Source: Nautilus pompilius (lineage: Eukaryota > Mollusca > Cephalopoda > Nautilida > Nautilidae). From it: a DNA stretch of 64,000 nt. Below, piece after piece: positions 12,362-27,200 of this stretch. The notes under the pieces are model-generated. The model made no database searches. It saw only the letters and a list, made by a program, of their open reading frames with translations, and was not told the DNA's origin. The DNA is taken from positions 1,656,001 through 1,720,000 of the forward strand of contig JACATO010000306.1 in NCBI GenBank assembly GCA_018389105.1. Reading direction: 5' to 3'. Each line of letters starts with the position of its first letter. Position 1 is the first letter of the stretch. A program made the translations under genes and the position numbers.

Positions 12362-13690
12362 GGCCAAAGAAAAACCAAACAAAAGCAGCAGAGAAGAGAG
12401 AACAGATCACAAATGTCAGATTGCTTACGAGGAACCTAAAGTGACAAATTATTCCACTTGCTGCTTTCATGCATATAGAATAATTTTTGTTTATTCAAAA
12501 CATGTTCATAATAGCAATTTGCTGTATATCTCCAATGCAACACACGATGAGCTGATTCAGCACAGTATATACAGCTAGGGTATAAACGTGTGGCCAGATG
12601 CTGCTTCAACTTTCTAAATGATGTATTTCTATAAGCAGGCTTACAATTTTCCTATAAAACTTAGTTCTCTCCTATTAATTTCTGCAACTTAATCAGCACA
12701 ATTCAAATTCATCACAAGGCTGCATACATTTAAAATGTATTTGAATTAATGTGTATCACTTTTTTCAGGTTTTCATTATCGCTTTTATTTTGTTAATTAT
12801 TGAGAACTGGAAAAAAATGGAATTAAAAATAGAAAATTATATTTAATTTTTATTTATTGTGTCATTAAAACTATATTAATATTCAAGTTTGTTCTGTCTG
12901 TATAATATTAATGAGCAGAGGTATTTAGAAATAAGCAAATGCAACAATTATCTAGATGTCAGATATTGTTTAACTGAACCAACAAAAGAAACCAGTTCTC
13001 AACTGTTAAAGATTCTTTATTCCTTCTCTGATAGATGGATGCAGGCTGTCTGTCTGTCTCTGTCATGTAATTTTGCTTTAGGTATTTCCAAAATGTTTGT
13101 CATCTTTTTTTGGAGGGGATTATAAAAAGACTGTGTTCCATGACCAATATTTTTTTTAATGAATAATAGAAAGTGAGGGTTAATTTAAGCTTTTCTCATT
13201 ACCTTATTAGTAATAACTGAACTAATTAACATTTCAGCAATTTTTCCTGTCATCATCATCAAAAATTTATTCTAGTTAAGTTGAAGTAGCTAAGCTGGTT
13301 GCTATGTTTAAATTATTTTATTTGATCATTGGGATTTAGTACTTTACAGAACTAAACCCTGAAGATGACAACAGGTAAAGATTGGCTCATTAGTTTCTCT
13401 GAGCTTATCCCATCACCATATTAACAGTGAAAGAACTGACTGACTTTTTGAGTAAATGTAATAAATCATCAGTGACTTTTCAGTTTTATTTGAGTAATTA
13501 TTGCTTTTTTGTTTTAAGACTTTAAATAATTCCATAAATATGCTATATTTATTAGCTTGTTTTTATTTCAGGATAATTATCATAATAAAAAATGATTTAG
13601 AATTAAAAGGCTAATTTATTAATAGGAAATATAGTTTTTCTTTCAGCTAAAACTGATAATTGTGATGAAGTGACCATCAGTAATTTTCCA
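12362..13690. other. Spacer between JmjC copies A and B, left part
   Basis: Holds the candidate TATA of copy A; otherwise AT-rich with no domain, repeat or splice-bounded exon that I can support. Confidence 0.4.
12564..12571 (-). promoter_or_regulatory. Possible TATA box upstream of JmjC copy A
   Basis: The minus strand reads TATATACT about 205 bases upstream of the copy A start codon, with no CpG enrichment around it. This contrasts with copy B, whose first exon lies in a CpG-rich patch. In AT-rich DNA a TATA match is weak evidence. Confidence 0.22.
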
Positions 13691-13790
13691 GGAGAGACGT
13701 CAGTGGAAAGAGTACAGTAGACCATATGGCAGAGAACAGCCCAAAACTATGAGGTTTGGACCTTATGATACAGGCAGAAATACCGGTGGT
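13691..13790 (+). other. Orphan exon-like segment (about 33 codons)
   Basis: A clean acceptor (attttccag) and donor (gtaagttt) bracket an open phase-0 frame beginning ERRQWKEYSRPYGREQPK and continuing into MRFGPYDTGRNTG, with a phase-1 donor. The composition (Arg, Gly, Tyr) recalls RNA-binding protein tails. No partner exons could be found on the plus strand nearby. It could be a duplicated or captured exon, an exon of an unseen overlapping gene, or chance. Confidence 0.35.
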
Positions 13791-15210
13791 AAGTTTCTAA
13801 ATCTCAAAAAGAACACAATTAGGAATATAAAAACATGCAGTCTACATTAGTTTTTCATATTTCTGTTCAGGTTAATTAGCAGCATGATATAATGCTGTTA
13901 AAAGTTTAATTTAACTTTAAAAAGTAGCTTTTTATTGAATGAAACTTCTGGAAATGGATTTTAGAATTAATGGCCAATAATAATGAGGGTTTGTCTCTTT
14001 CAATGATGTAATTTGACTACCATTTGGCTTTATTAGTCTTATCCAGTTACCAGATCAGGATAGTAAATCAGATATCTAAAAAAATTGGCACTAGTACTAC
14101 AGATTTTTGATGTGATGAAGCATTGTTTTATTATTTTGTGGACAGTGTTGGTGCTAGACAAAGACAGCAAGTTCTTTCAAATGGAGAAATGATTCACTTT
14201 AGTGTCTGCCATAAAAAGGTCATCTTTAATGACATTAAATATGATATAAAGTAAAATCCATGTAAAGGCAGTCTTTATTAAACTAGGGAAGATTATATTT
14301 TGCCCAGTGGTATCACGAGACTCAGGCAATGCTGGATCCACTGGGAGCCGCCATGAGGATCCAGTTGCTGATTTAGCAGTTTACTGAAGAAATCTTTTTT
14401 TTTTTTTTCTTTCATTGGGAAGAGCCTGCCTAACTCAGCTTGATCAACTGATGAAGCAAGTTTACATCCTTCAGCTGGTTGATGAGATGAGATAAAGGTA
14501 AAGTTCATGGGGGTTGTAGTTCAGGGGAAAGGAATCATCTCTCATGATAAACATTTGAATATCTGTTGGTTAATCCGTGCCAACTGCTTTGTAGTAACAA
14601 AATGACAGATGGGTGTGTGTAAAGTATCCCAATACTGATTCTAGAACATGTAGAGTAGTGGTGAATAGTCACTGAAAACAGAGACAATTTATATCTTTTT
14701 TTCTGTGCACTAATGCTTAAAAGGTAATCCTGATGATGAAGTGTAGTGCCAGTTGTCCACCAGGAAGCATCACTAATCCTACTTGTGATCAATTCATTCT
14801 CCTCTAAGAAAAGAACAGAGAATGTGCACTAAAAATTTGTACAAAACCCCTTTGGGTAAATGGACTTGGTGAAGTTTTCTCAATTGTCGATAATTTATTA
14901 CTGCAGTGGTATAAAGATTCTTTCTCCCATGAGCTAGTTTAGTTTGTTCAAGATTCTGATGATACTAAGTGGCACTTTCCAATATTGATGCTGGGGCGGT
15001 TGGATCAGTAGCCTAGTTGTTTAGTTTAGGAATGAGGACTGTGTTTTAATACTTTCTGCCCCTCAAATTATCTTGACATCTGATAAGGATAAGAAAAAAT
15101 ACAATGTTATCAAGACTCTGCCAGAGGAAATCGTGTATTGCTGACAGCAAAGTACAATGCATGGAGAAAAAAAAGCAAGCAGACAAACATTTCATTTTGT
15201 TTCAAGAATA
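13791..15210. other. Spacer between JmjC copies A and B, right part
   Basis: AT-rich with short chance frames only; nothing recognised. Confidence 0.4.
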
Positions 15211-15212
15211 AT

Positions 15213-15218
15213 TTTAAT
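15213..15218 (-). terminator. Candidate polyadenylation signal of JmjC copy B
   Basis: The minus strand carries ATTAAA, the common variant poly(A) signal, about 44 nt after the TAA that follows RDEL. No AATAAA lies closer. Short motif in AT-rich DNA, so tentative. Confidence 0.3.
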
Positions 15219-15261
15219 GTTCAAATAGGCAGAAAACTTGAATAATATATGAAAGTAGTGT

Positions 15262-18200
15262 TTAAAGTTCATCCCTCTGCATTTTTGCATCATTACTATC
15301 TTCCTCCGGTAAAAATTGCTTGCCACTTTTCATTGCTGAGAGATTTTCCAAAATGCTGGTTATTTCTGATGTCATGTCTGCCAATTTTTCCCAACCCTTG
15401 AAGAAAACAGTTAAGAGGTTGTAGTAGATTTAGCCACCTCATCTACTCTGAATTCAAAGAAATGAGTTTTGTATGAACTTTTCTTTCTTTTATGTGGTGC
15501 TTGCGTGTGCATGTTTATCTCCGAGGAGAAGGGTGTGGAAGTGGCCAAAGCCAGGTTTTGAGCAAGTTCCCACAAGGGCCTAAAAGGCCGTGTTGAGGCG
15601 CCAAAGCTCCTCGTTTAACTGGCTACCGAGGCACAAGCACCCCATGTTAGAGTGATCGCTTCCCCAGCCAAAAAACCAATCTTGGGGAAAAGGCCTCAGC
15701 ACGTCAAGTCTGAAAATCGGTCTCAACCCCCTTAACCTTCCCAGCCAGATAGGCAGGCCAAAGGCAAAAAGTGCCCCTGGCTTCCACTCTTTTCAGGTAG
15801 AGGACTTTCCGTCTACAAAAGCTACTAAGCAGATTATCTCCAATGAAGTTAGTTTATGAGAAATAATTTCAATGACCACATGTTTGTCACAGGCTTAATA
15901 AAAGAAGTCTAAATTGAAACAATAGAGGTTGATAGAATCAATACAGGCATACCTCTGGCAACGAAGTGGCTATGTTTGCGAAATCCACTTCATTCTCAGA
16001 AACTTCAGTGTCAGAGGTAGTTTTGACATGAGGCAAATAAAAACAGATTCCAGTCCTTTGTTGCACACTGTACAGGTCCAATAAATAAAGCATTATCGTA
16101 GATATACCTTCAATAAAATAGAAACACTTACTAGTGAATTACTGGAGCTTGCATCACTATGTTTACCACCATTGTCAATAAAAAGAAGGGAAATGTTGAG
16201 ATATATGCAGGTTGTTAGGTTTGAAATGATGACTTTTTTTTGATGGACTGGCAATGCATTCTCATTGGATTCTATTAGTTTATCTTTTTTTTGGGGCCTA
16301 AAATTTAAAAAAGACAAACTTCATAATAAAGCAGCTTCGTTGCCAAAGGTAAACTTGTACTTTTCACAACATTGTTTCCATGGAACATTAATACATACTG
16401 ATCTAAACTCTCCATAGAAAGAAGTTTTTGGCACAAAAGGCTTTAATAATAATGTGGGACTGCAACCTGAACAGGCCAATGACAGTGATGGCAATCATCC
16501 CTTAGAGTTCCTGAACTGACTGACACTGTGTGTGGCCAGATTAAAGAGGAAATAGTAATGGGTTTTGAACAAAGAAGTGGGAGTATGAGTTTCCAAGGTT
16601 GCTTAGTTCTAGAGAAAATAACTAATACTACATTCATTATGTACAGTGGCATGTAGAGGTTCTTTCCTCAATATGAACACACCACACAAGGACTGCATTT
16701 TTTTTGTGGAGTATATTTTAAAAAAAAGATCATAAAAACCTTCACCTCTTTTTTCATATTTAATACTTCTTCTTCAGAGATGATATTATTGTTATTCACA
16801 TCAAATGTTGAAAACATCTAAAAAATAAAATAAAACATTAAATAAATAAATTATACTTGTACATTACAACACAGCTAGTTTGGTTGAAAAAACTTAAAGA
16901 AATCCATGTGGTAGATGAAATCAATCTAATTTCCCAAAGTGTGTGTTTGTGATAATATTTAAGAATGTAGGTTTTTACATGTAACAGACAATAGTATTAA
17001 TACCTGTTTGAAAAATTTGACGAAGTCATCTTCTGAATTGATTAAGACAAATTCTTCAGGCTGAAAATTTAAGGAAAATATATTCTTGGGAGAAAAAGCA
17101 TGAAACAATTTTCAATACAGTGGAGAAAAAATAAGTTTCACTTTATTCTTAAGTAAAATATTTCACACTGATTTTGCAAGTTTCTGTGTGAACATGTCCA
17201 AATATAAAGGGCCTCTACTAATTTCTTGAGAAGATGCTATAGAACAATTCTACAAGATAAATAATAAACAAAAAAAAATTTCAGGTGTTTAAATAATTTT
17301 GGCAACCAGTGCATGCATATTATGATTCAGAAAATTCCCCAGCTGCAGAAGTGCAAAGAGAGGGAAACAGAGATGTCCAGTAAGACTTTAATAGTGGGAA
17401 TGGAATGTGTTGTTGAAAGAACAGTAGTGACTGTAAAAGATTATCTTAAGTCTAATGATACTTTCATGTGCTTATGGAGCTTTTACCTGAGCCAGTCTGT
17501 TAGCTTAATGACACCTTTCCTGACACAATGGATTTTTCAAACCCACACAAGACAATGTTAAAATTAGATTAGGGGACATTTGTTACAGATGTAAATTAGT
17601 TAAATTACCCTCTTCCAAAAATGCCATAATGGTTAATTAATAACTGTTAAGCTGGAATTTTAACAAAAGCCACTACTTAAATTTACATGGACCAAATAAC
17701 TAAAGAAAGGGCAACTTGTCATCTGTATACTTGAAATAAATTGTGCATTCCACCACATCACTATAATGACAGCAAATTTTAGATGATATTCTGAATTAAT
17801 GCAAGACATTACTGGTTGGATTAGCTGGAATAAGAGGTTAATTAGTACTTTCATTTAAAAAGATCCAACCTGGGCAACCAGTAGCAGCATATCAAGTACT
17901 AGCTGTAATTACCCTGTTTTACTGCTGTATTATCTCTAAGCATTCTCACTGATAAAATACAAATAACTAGTGTGTGCCTGCTTTTCATCCCAGCAGCATT
18001 AGTCACATATGGTTGGTGCTTCCAGGTCAACTCAGCCTGTGTAAGAGATGAGTACTGGTACAGACAAGACCTACACCACCTCATCTTGTCCCAGCCTAAA
18101 AATAAAAGAGACTCTTTGTCAGTTACTTCATGAAACCTTTCATAAGAGTGCAGGAAAGTTAGCTAGTGAAACATGGAGCTGATCCTTTCATTATAAGACT

Positions 18201-21200
18201 ATCTTCAGAATAAATAAAGCAAATAAAATAAGCACTAATTACTTTAGGCAAGTATACTGGCTATTCAGCAAATGCTACAGTATAGATGATGACCTTTCAC
18301 ACTAACTGCTGGCTGGTTGTAATCCCAGTCCAGAATAACAAAATGCACCTCCTTACTTACCGTCAAAACACTTTCCATAAAAGTAGGGAAGTCCAATGGT
18401 TTTCTATTATCTAACAAATCAAAGATCAGGTCTCTGAAATTATTTCAAATCAAAAAAAGTTTTAAAGTTAAGTAACAAATTTATCAATTTACTGGCATCA
18501 TGTGTTTGTAAACTAAGATGGAAAAAGTATCATGACAAAAGGGTCAGCATTCAATGGACTCTCATTTCTCCCATGGTTTCAGATATACTGTGTTACCTCT
18601 AATTCTTTCCACCATTAGGCTACATTTGAAACTCTCCTAGAGAATTTGACAATAGGTAAGTGTTGGAGACATTGCTTACACAGGATGTGCAAGATACCTT
18701 CAAACTCCAGAGTAAATCAAAAGCATACATCTGTAATTTAACAATGTGCACTGTGGTAGTAGAGAGTTTGTCCCTTGACTAGGTAAGATTCTGTGAATTT
18801 TGTAGATACAAGAAAATCTTGTACTTGAGGAGAAAAAAATTGATTTATCCACCAACTAAGCAGAAATTTAATGGTTGACTGCCCAAATATAAATCCTAAT
18901 CAGTGCCTGGCATTGTTTCAAAATTTCTTTCCATGTCTAGAAATGAAGTAGGATTTTCTGTCTGTGCATGTAGTAGAGGTTCTGCAGCTTGCACTTGACC
19001 ACTGCTCAAAAGCCTCAGCAGTACCTCAATAACTACTTGCTTGGTCATCAAGGCTGAGACCACACAACCTCACTCCAAGCTGTGACATGTCCTTAGATCT
19101 AGGTAGTTTGCAAAGACAGACCATTGACTTAGCCATTTAAACTGTGCTGTCACAGAAAAATCTAAACTTGCCAATAATATCTAAGTATTTCATTGCAAAA
19201 AGAATCTTTTTGTGACTGGGGAAGCATTTCTGAATTTTAATTTTAAATACAAATAAGAACAAATATTTTATGGGGGGGAGCAGATAGAGGCATACCGCTT
19301 CATTCAAGTTTCCAGTATAAGGGAGATAATTTGCATAAGCTTTAAACTTTAATTCATAAAGGAGCTTGCAAATAAAATTTGTAATATTTATGTAGAAAAA
19401 AAAAAAAAAACTTTAAATTTTAAAATAAAACTCCATGACAAACTTAGTTTCACCTAACACTCTTATTCCAGGAAAGACGTTCCTACAATCTTTGCAGAGC
19501 AACTGAAACGGGTGTTCTCTCAAAAGGTAATAAACAATAAAAATGAAGAAGAAATATTCAAACATCAAGGCTCCATCTATTAAAAGTTTACTTTAGGATA
19601 AAAAATAACTGCTATAATTTATGAATAGATCTGGGGAAGATCAAGAATGACATGAAAAATATTAATGTTTCACTTCTATTTGAAAGATTTGATATACCTG
19701 ACAGAATCTGTATCAGCATTCTCCGTCTCTTCCTGAAACATGTCCTGTGACAGACTGAGACTTTCATTACAAATATTGTCACATTTATCTGGTTCAAGTA
19801 TTTTACTTCCTGCACGCATCCACCACAAGTTCACCGCAATATTACTGCCATAAGATCGAACTTGATGAATCCTGATGAAAACAAACGTGTGAATTTAAAT
19901 ATTTTTATAAATGGTTTTACTATAAATAAAATATACAACTGTTAAAAGAAAATATTTTGTAGGAAAAACTTGCACACTGTCAAAAGGCTTCAATTATATT
20001 TTCAAATTATTTGAAAATCCATCAACTTTTCAGACTCAGACTTATTTTTTAAACAAATATTTTGTGTTGTATCACAGATTCTAGCTGCAACCTATTGTTA
20101 AGATTACACCTATAAACATCACTAGCTGATCTCTGCATTCCATCTTGTGTACACAAAGCAAAATGCAAAGAACGTTTGAGTACAGAGGGACATCCAGCAA
20201 ATGTTTTTGCACTGTTAGAATAACCAAGACAGTTCAGGTCTCAGTGCCATTTTAAGCCATGAGAGAGAAGCTATAACCAGTAATGGTGCACTACTATTCA
20301 GAGACATTCTGCAACTGGCAGACAAAAGAAAAATCATCCCTAACATCAGCATTTAAGCAGAAAAGCAAAGTTAACAAGCTCAGGATGGCACTTGGACATT
20401 AATTGCAATATTCTCAGCTAAAACCATATCTGGGCATTTAAAACACCAATCAGTTTCATATCAAACATGTGGAACAAGCATTTTACTGCAGCAGTAACTG
20501 TTTCTAAGAGTAATCCTTTATCTTTCTTTTGAGATAGAGTTGCATTGAAGTGGCTGTTGACTGGTCTCGTACAGGTAAAATAAGTAGTTTTAATGAAAGT
20601 AAACTGTAATAATTCAGACAAAAGATGGACGGGCACAGGAGAAACAATGGTAATGATGGCAAAAGAGAAAAGTAACTTAACCATTGCAGGTTATTTTTAA
20701 AGTCCATTATATTGATGCATATTATGAATAACTTTTTTCCCTCCTTTAAATACAGCATCCATGAGTAGTTTCCAGTTTTCAAGATTTCTCCCCTCACAAA
20801 ACCCTACTATGCACAGGTTTACTTAAAATCAAGTGTAGTAGGACCAGTTACTATTATGAATGTTTCTATTTTTAGCTGGATGAGCCTCAGGAAAAGAGAA
20901 ACACTCTTAAGCTTGCACACCTAGTTCTGGGAAATTTAGTCCACAAGAAATACACCAGATCTTTTATGCATTTCTACAGTGTGTGGTAGGTAATATATTA
21001 ATGTTCACAACCTCATTTGTAAATTTTTTTTAAAGCAGCCAATTTCACTGTAAAACATTCTACTCAAAAGATTTTCTCTAGATCTGTTATCTCTACGGAT
21101 CACAGGATGCTTATTTTTATCTGCTACAAGTTGATACTAACCATTTATGTGGAATGTAGAGGCAGTCACCCGCTGTGAGATTAACCTGAATGTATTCTAC

Positions 21201-24200
21201 ATCAGCCAGACCAGGATACTTTGTATAATCCACCCTGAAAATCAACAATTCTTTTTTTTAATTTTGAACAAAGAACGAATTGTAGTAAACAGCTTCCATA
21301 GTAGTCATTATGCTGTTGGAGATATTTAAAACATAATTAGTCAGAAATAAAGGAGCTCCCCAACATGGAAATCCAATCTGCAGGTGAGCTCAATTCTGGT
21401 TAATATAAGCAACAAAGCAAGTTTCCCTAAAATAGATTTCTGAACAATGCAGATTCCTTTTATCTTGCCCTTTTCTATCAAAAGGAAGTAGTCTTAAAAC
21501 AACAAAGATGAGAAAACAAAGCATTCAGATAAAATACTAAAGGAAAAAGAAAAAAATTCAGAAAAATGCTAATTAAAGGGCATAACAGGTAAAGGTACAC
21601 TAACTAAATGTTGAATTTAAAGTTCTTGGACAATGTAACAAAACACAATTAGAAAAAGCAAAGTTCATAAGAATCAGAGGTTCACATCTAAAGAAATTGG
21701 AATTATTTAATTTTATAGGAAGTAAAGTGCTTTCATGTCCAACTACTGTGTTAGACCATATAGCTAATAATCAACAGGTTTGAGGAAGTTGTGCTGTTTT
21801 CTGTCATGACATTTATGAAGAATCCTTTGAACATGGGCTTAGATTCACAGTGCAACATTTGGTAAGTCACACAATTGATGGTATTTATGCAGTCTCAAAA
21901 AACCGATCATGATGATACAGTGCACAACAGCTCAAGATCTTTAACAATCTGATGATTAGATGAATGGGAAAGTATAAATTTTTGGCATTCTTATCATGCA
22001 GAATAAACAAAGTTGGCAGGTTACACATACTGTGTTTAGGGATACTCTACCTTAGCAGTTGTGGGGATCTCTATCACATAAACCACAAAACCTCTTACAT
22101 AATAACAAAAATATTTTCAATTTGTAGCCTTAAAAACAATTTTTAAAAAAATTAGATTTGAAAATAAATGAATTAAGCAAGTTCAGCTCCACCAGCTGTC
22201 ACGATGTTGCCAAATTTAATGTTGATGGAATTAACTAAACCAATATCCAGGAGCCAATCAGGTAACAAATTTCATGCAATCTGAACACTACATTTTTTAA
22301 ATAGTTTCAGAAACTCAAACACTCAGCTTTCCTTTCCTTTTTTTTTTTTTTTTGGAAAAGGAAAAAAAAAAGTTAATAAATTTCACATATAGCGTTTAGA
22401 GTTTCTCTCATTTCAGGCAAAACAAAATAATAAAAAATTAATGTATAAATTATCTATTTTATTGTTTTTTTACCTTTCTACATCAACTGCTGAGAATGCA
22501 CCATACGGTCTGTCGATATCCACCTGTAATTAACGAGAGGAACAGATGTTACACTGAACAATGGCAAGCGTGCGTGATATACTTTTTTTCCTGTTTTATT
22601 TCATTTTCAAAATTTAAACATATCTGAAAATTTCAACCACACTCCAAAGAACTTCCTAAAATTTAACATCTAACAATAAAACTCTACTATGAACCAATAA
22701 TTAATAGTATTTGTTAATATTAACTATTTCCAAACAGTTTATTTAGTAATTTTTTTAAAATAATTCATTATAATCAGACAACTTTCTACAATTTTTTTTA
22801 GAAATAAGTTGCATTAAATAAAAATATTTTTATTTCTATCTAAATTCATTAAGTAATGAAATTTGTGTAAAGCATTCTTGAAAACCTACTTTTTTTCTAA
22901 TTGATTTGCATAAGATTCAGAGGCTGATTCTAGTAGATAAACTCCATATCTGACTTAACTGATTCCACAAATGTACACCTAGTCAGAGAAAGCACACCTG
23001 TATGTGTGTGTGCATGATCTCTCCAGGTGAGAAAGAGGATGGGATGGTAGTTTTCCACTTTTTTTTTTTAAATGCCTACTTAATGGCAGGAAAGCAGCTG
23101 AGGGAAAATAAATCCTACAAACCCTCCAGGTGATTAGAGTATAGATGGAACATGGCATGCTGGAGGAAAAACCAGGTGTTGCTAAAGTTCCCTACACAAT
23201 AAACCAGTGAGCAATGATGGCAAAGTGAAATTTCATTAAAAAAGTAAGTAGCCTTAAATAATGTCTGCAACATCACACAGACAAAAAAGCAAGCACCATT
23301 TTTACCATTAATATATATATATATAGCACACATACATGTGTTGATCCCATGACAGATCAACTTTTAAACAATTAAGGATAATAAAATCAGTCATTTTTAA
23401 ATAAGAAAAAGGAGAAAGATCCTATAGAAGGAACAAAAATATGTATCAGAATGGAAAATGTCAATAAATAGAAATAAGGTAAAATGATATATATCTCTGC
23501 CATGCTACACTGCATCCAATTCCTAATCTTTTGTATTTTGAAAGGTAGCTTTCTTCATGACCACTGGAGTCTGTTAATACTAGAAATGTTCATTTAAAAT
23601 CTGACTATAATAGCATCGCAGTATTGGTATCTGGCCAAATTTTATTTGAATTGGGATTGTTGTTCCAAAGGAGTAAAATATCCATTTCTCAAAATGATCA
23701 AGAAAACTAATGATCCCAATTCCCCAGACCAAATCATTCTAAGGATGCTAATGATTCTATATCTATTATAGCACTCGTGCATTTATTCTTCAGGTTGTGT
23801 ATGGTTTGGGGAGAGCTTATTTTCTTAAATTCGAAGTCCAGCAAAAGTTAACAGGAGATCTCTGCTTAATGACTGTAATTAATAGCACCATGAAAAGTTA
23901 ACTACACCTTTAATTGGTATTTTAAAAAGTGACATCTCTTACATCACTTGTTTTCTACACAGATTCAAAGGCCTCACCTTATCTTTATACTTTGATGGGT
24001 CAACAAAAATCAGCTCCTTCTCTCCACGAAAAAGGCAGTTCATATTCTCATAGGAATCAGTGTGCACAACAGACTGTGTCCCTCCGCTGCTGTACCACAT
24101 TATCTATTACGAAAATAAATCATCATCATCATACACTTCCCAGTTACGGGGTTTGAAGATCTCCATCTCGGTTACATCAGGAATTGTGTGCTAATGTACC

Positions 24201-27200
24201 AAGTAGAATGCATGATAACCACTTCTTAGCATAGGCGGCCATGAGCGAAAAAGGTTTAACATTAAATCAAAAGTAGTCTTTTGTCAGACAGTAGATCGTC
24301 ACAGTCAGCTGCACAAATGACTCAGCTATCTTTGAAATACACAAATGAGAGAGATTTCATTTTGCTTTGGTGTCACATCAATCAAATCATTAGCATTAAA
24401 TTTGTAAGAAATGGTGAGCCCTGTAAAAAATACCTGATAAATGCAGTGCTGTGTAAGCTGAATGTTACTATGACAACACAACTTTGGTACCAGCTGGGAA
24501 GGGAAAGGCAAGAAAACTGCTATCATGATTTCTGAAAGCCAAGTATCTGTAGTTTCTGAATTTAGCAGTTTTCTGTAAAATTATGAATCATTTTTGTATG
24601 CACCCTCATATACAAGAATCCTCTTTTTGGTCTTAAAATTGCCATATTATATGATGCCTACTGTGTACTTAGGAAAACTCATAAATAATATTTTAGAACT
24701 CCCTCTATCCCCAACAGCTACCAAGGGGTGGGTCTGGCTGATAGATTATACTGTAAATCGTAATATATATTTTGCAAAGTAAATCAATGAATGAATTTGT
24801 TTTATTATTTTAAAAGAGTATAAGTGATTGGAAGAACTGTTCCAAAATAACACAATGATTCACAATCATATGGTTTAGCAATCATCTTTATCAATGTTAT
24901 CTTCTTCAAGATGATCCTAGTTGGTTGGCTTTAAATTGGTTCTTATAAACTTAAAGAGTGAGCAGGTTTTACTTTCCACATCATCATATGAAGCATCATT
25001 GGTCAATCCAGTATTTTTCTTTTAGATTCTTCATAACAGGATCAGCAACAGTGTACTCCAGCTACCACAATGGCAAGATATGGTATTGCACAAATGTGAA
25101 CAGAATGAAAAAAACATTAGTTTTTAGTAAACAGGATATATTTTAAAGACTGGAACAAACTTTAGTATTTGATATGACCACCTTCAGCTTTAATGCTGCC
25201 TTGTACATGCTTGGACATGGAATGCAGCAGTTTTTCACAGATATTCTTTATTTCTTCATCATGAAACCAAACTTGGATGACAGCAGACCTGATTATTTCT
25301 TTAGTAATCCAGTTTTGAAGTAGTACAGCCCATAGATTTTCAATTGGGTTTATATCTGGCAAGTTTTATGGCCAATCTAAACAGTTGATATTGTACGTCT
25401 GAAGTATTTCTTAACATGGAGCCAGATCCTGTTGGAAAACGTGTTTGGGAATATCTTCAGCAGTCCTGGTTTTGACAGTGTTCTAGAACCTCAATATATT
25501 TCTTACTATTCATCCTGCCTTGCAAAGGGACTAATAAGCCAGTTCTTTGTGCAGGAAAACCACCCAAACAATCTCTTTTCTGGATACCTCACAGTTTGAT
25601 TATAGTGAGAACTGCTTGTAGGTTCACGGTGTACAAATCAGCATTGTTGAGCTTAAGCAAGTAAATGACTCATTTGAAAATAACACGTTGCTCGGGCCCA
25701 TGCATAACATTTTGTCTTATTTTTGTTAGTAATTGTTTTTTCATAATGTTTCTTGGTTTGGTGCCCCACCTCAATCAATCAACACCTTACAGTTGATGAT
25801 AATACTTGAACACCTGTTGCTGTGAATTCCTGGTTAAGCATGTCACTAGTTTTTCTGGAATCCTGCTCGGTCATATTAATTTTGCATTATCTCTGAGTGG
25901 TGTGTTGTTTTCTTCCAAAATTTGCCTTTCTTTGATAGGGATATTGAGCCTGTGATTTGTTTCTTCTTAAGGATCTTATTGACTGCTCCCCTACTAACTT
26001 TGAGTTCATTGGCAATTTTCTTTGTATGAGAGGTGTGTGTTCATTCAAGGTGATTATTTAAGTTCTTTTCCTTGGGTCATGTCCATCTCTTAAAGACAAA
26101 GAGAACAGATATCATATGTTTGACTCTGGTAACTGACAGATTATAACTCAGGCAGAAACTGAATGACAAGCCCAATATTAAAAGATGGCACAGTAGTCTT
26201 GGAAGATGATGCAATCATTTCAAAAGATGACAAAACAATGCATTATATACCATAAATAAATGCTTCTTAATAAAAAAAATACAATATTTAAAAAGCTTTC
26301 ATTGTTTTTTCATTAAACAGTCTGAATACTTGATGCTAGTTCTGCAGTAGTTGAAAGTGGGTTTGTTGTTAGAATGTCTAGAAAAATGTAAACAGATTTT
26401 GGTTGAGCAAACTGTCAGATTTGGAGCAGACAGGACTAGGATCAACTTTGGCAGAAGAAATTCAATCACGACCAGAATTCAGCAACTTATGTAGTTGACC
26501 TGTCATCTGTCCATGTCTCTCTCTGGACATCAAAAGCACTAACCAACCAGCATTTCTGGTGTTGATGATGTGAAAGAAATATGCATTTGACATGTGCTAC
26601 TACTTTCAAAAAAGCACAAAAAAAAGAGAGATTCAATGTTACTGGAGTTCTCCAGGTAAAGTATAGGAGGGGAGGAAGCAAGTCAATACCAGATGATTGA
26701 GATTAGAAATGTATTTGACTTTAAATTTATTACGTCTATGTAACAGGGAACTTTTATACCAGTTCGAAACAGTAGCTGGAGATAAGAGAGATGTTCAAAA
26801 GGCCAAAACTAAATCACCTTATCTCCATTGTTTATTTCAAATTTTTGTCCTACATTAAAGAGATAATCTTGAATACTGTAGTTGTTTAAGAACCATTAAT
26901 TCTTATGGTAACATGTATGTACAAACGATATCTATATGTAGGCCCCCCTTTCTCCTCGCTCAAATTAATCATTTTCAAGAGCTCGGTAAAATGCCTTTAC
27001 TGAGGAGTCTGGCAGAAATAACTTAGCTCACCAGTCATAACAAGCACAGTGCCGTGGTTGTCCATTAGAGCTCACTATTCTCTAGTACTAGGGACCAGCA
27101 CTGCCAACTTAGGCAGGAAAATCCTCAATAAAATCCACATAACCCAGCTGGTGAAGAAGGGCAAGAAGGAACCCCACCAAGGAAGTACACCAAACCAAGC

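Noticed and set aside
13370-13400. Possible micro-exon (acceptor TTTACAG to donor GTAAAG) upstream of the orphan exon
   Set aside because: Its frame does not join to the orphan exon without a stop, so it gives no support to a plus-strand gene.
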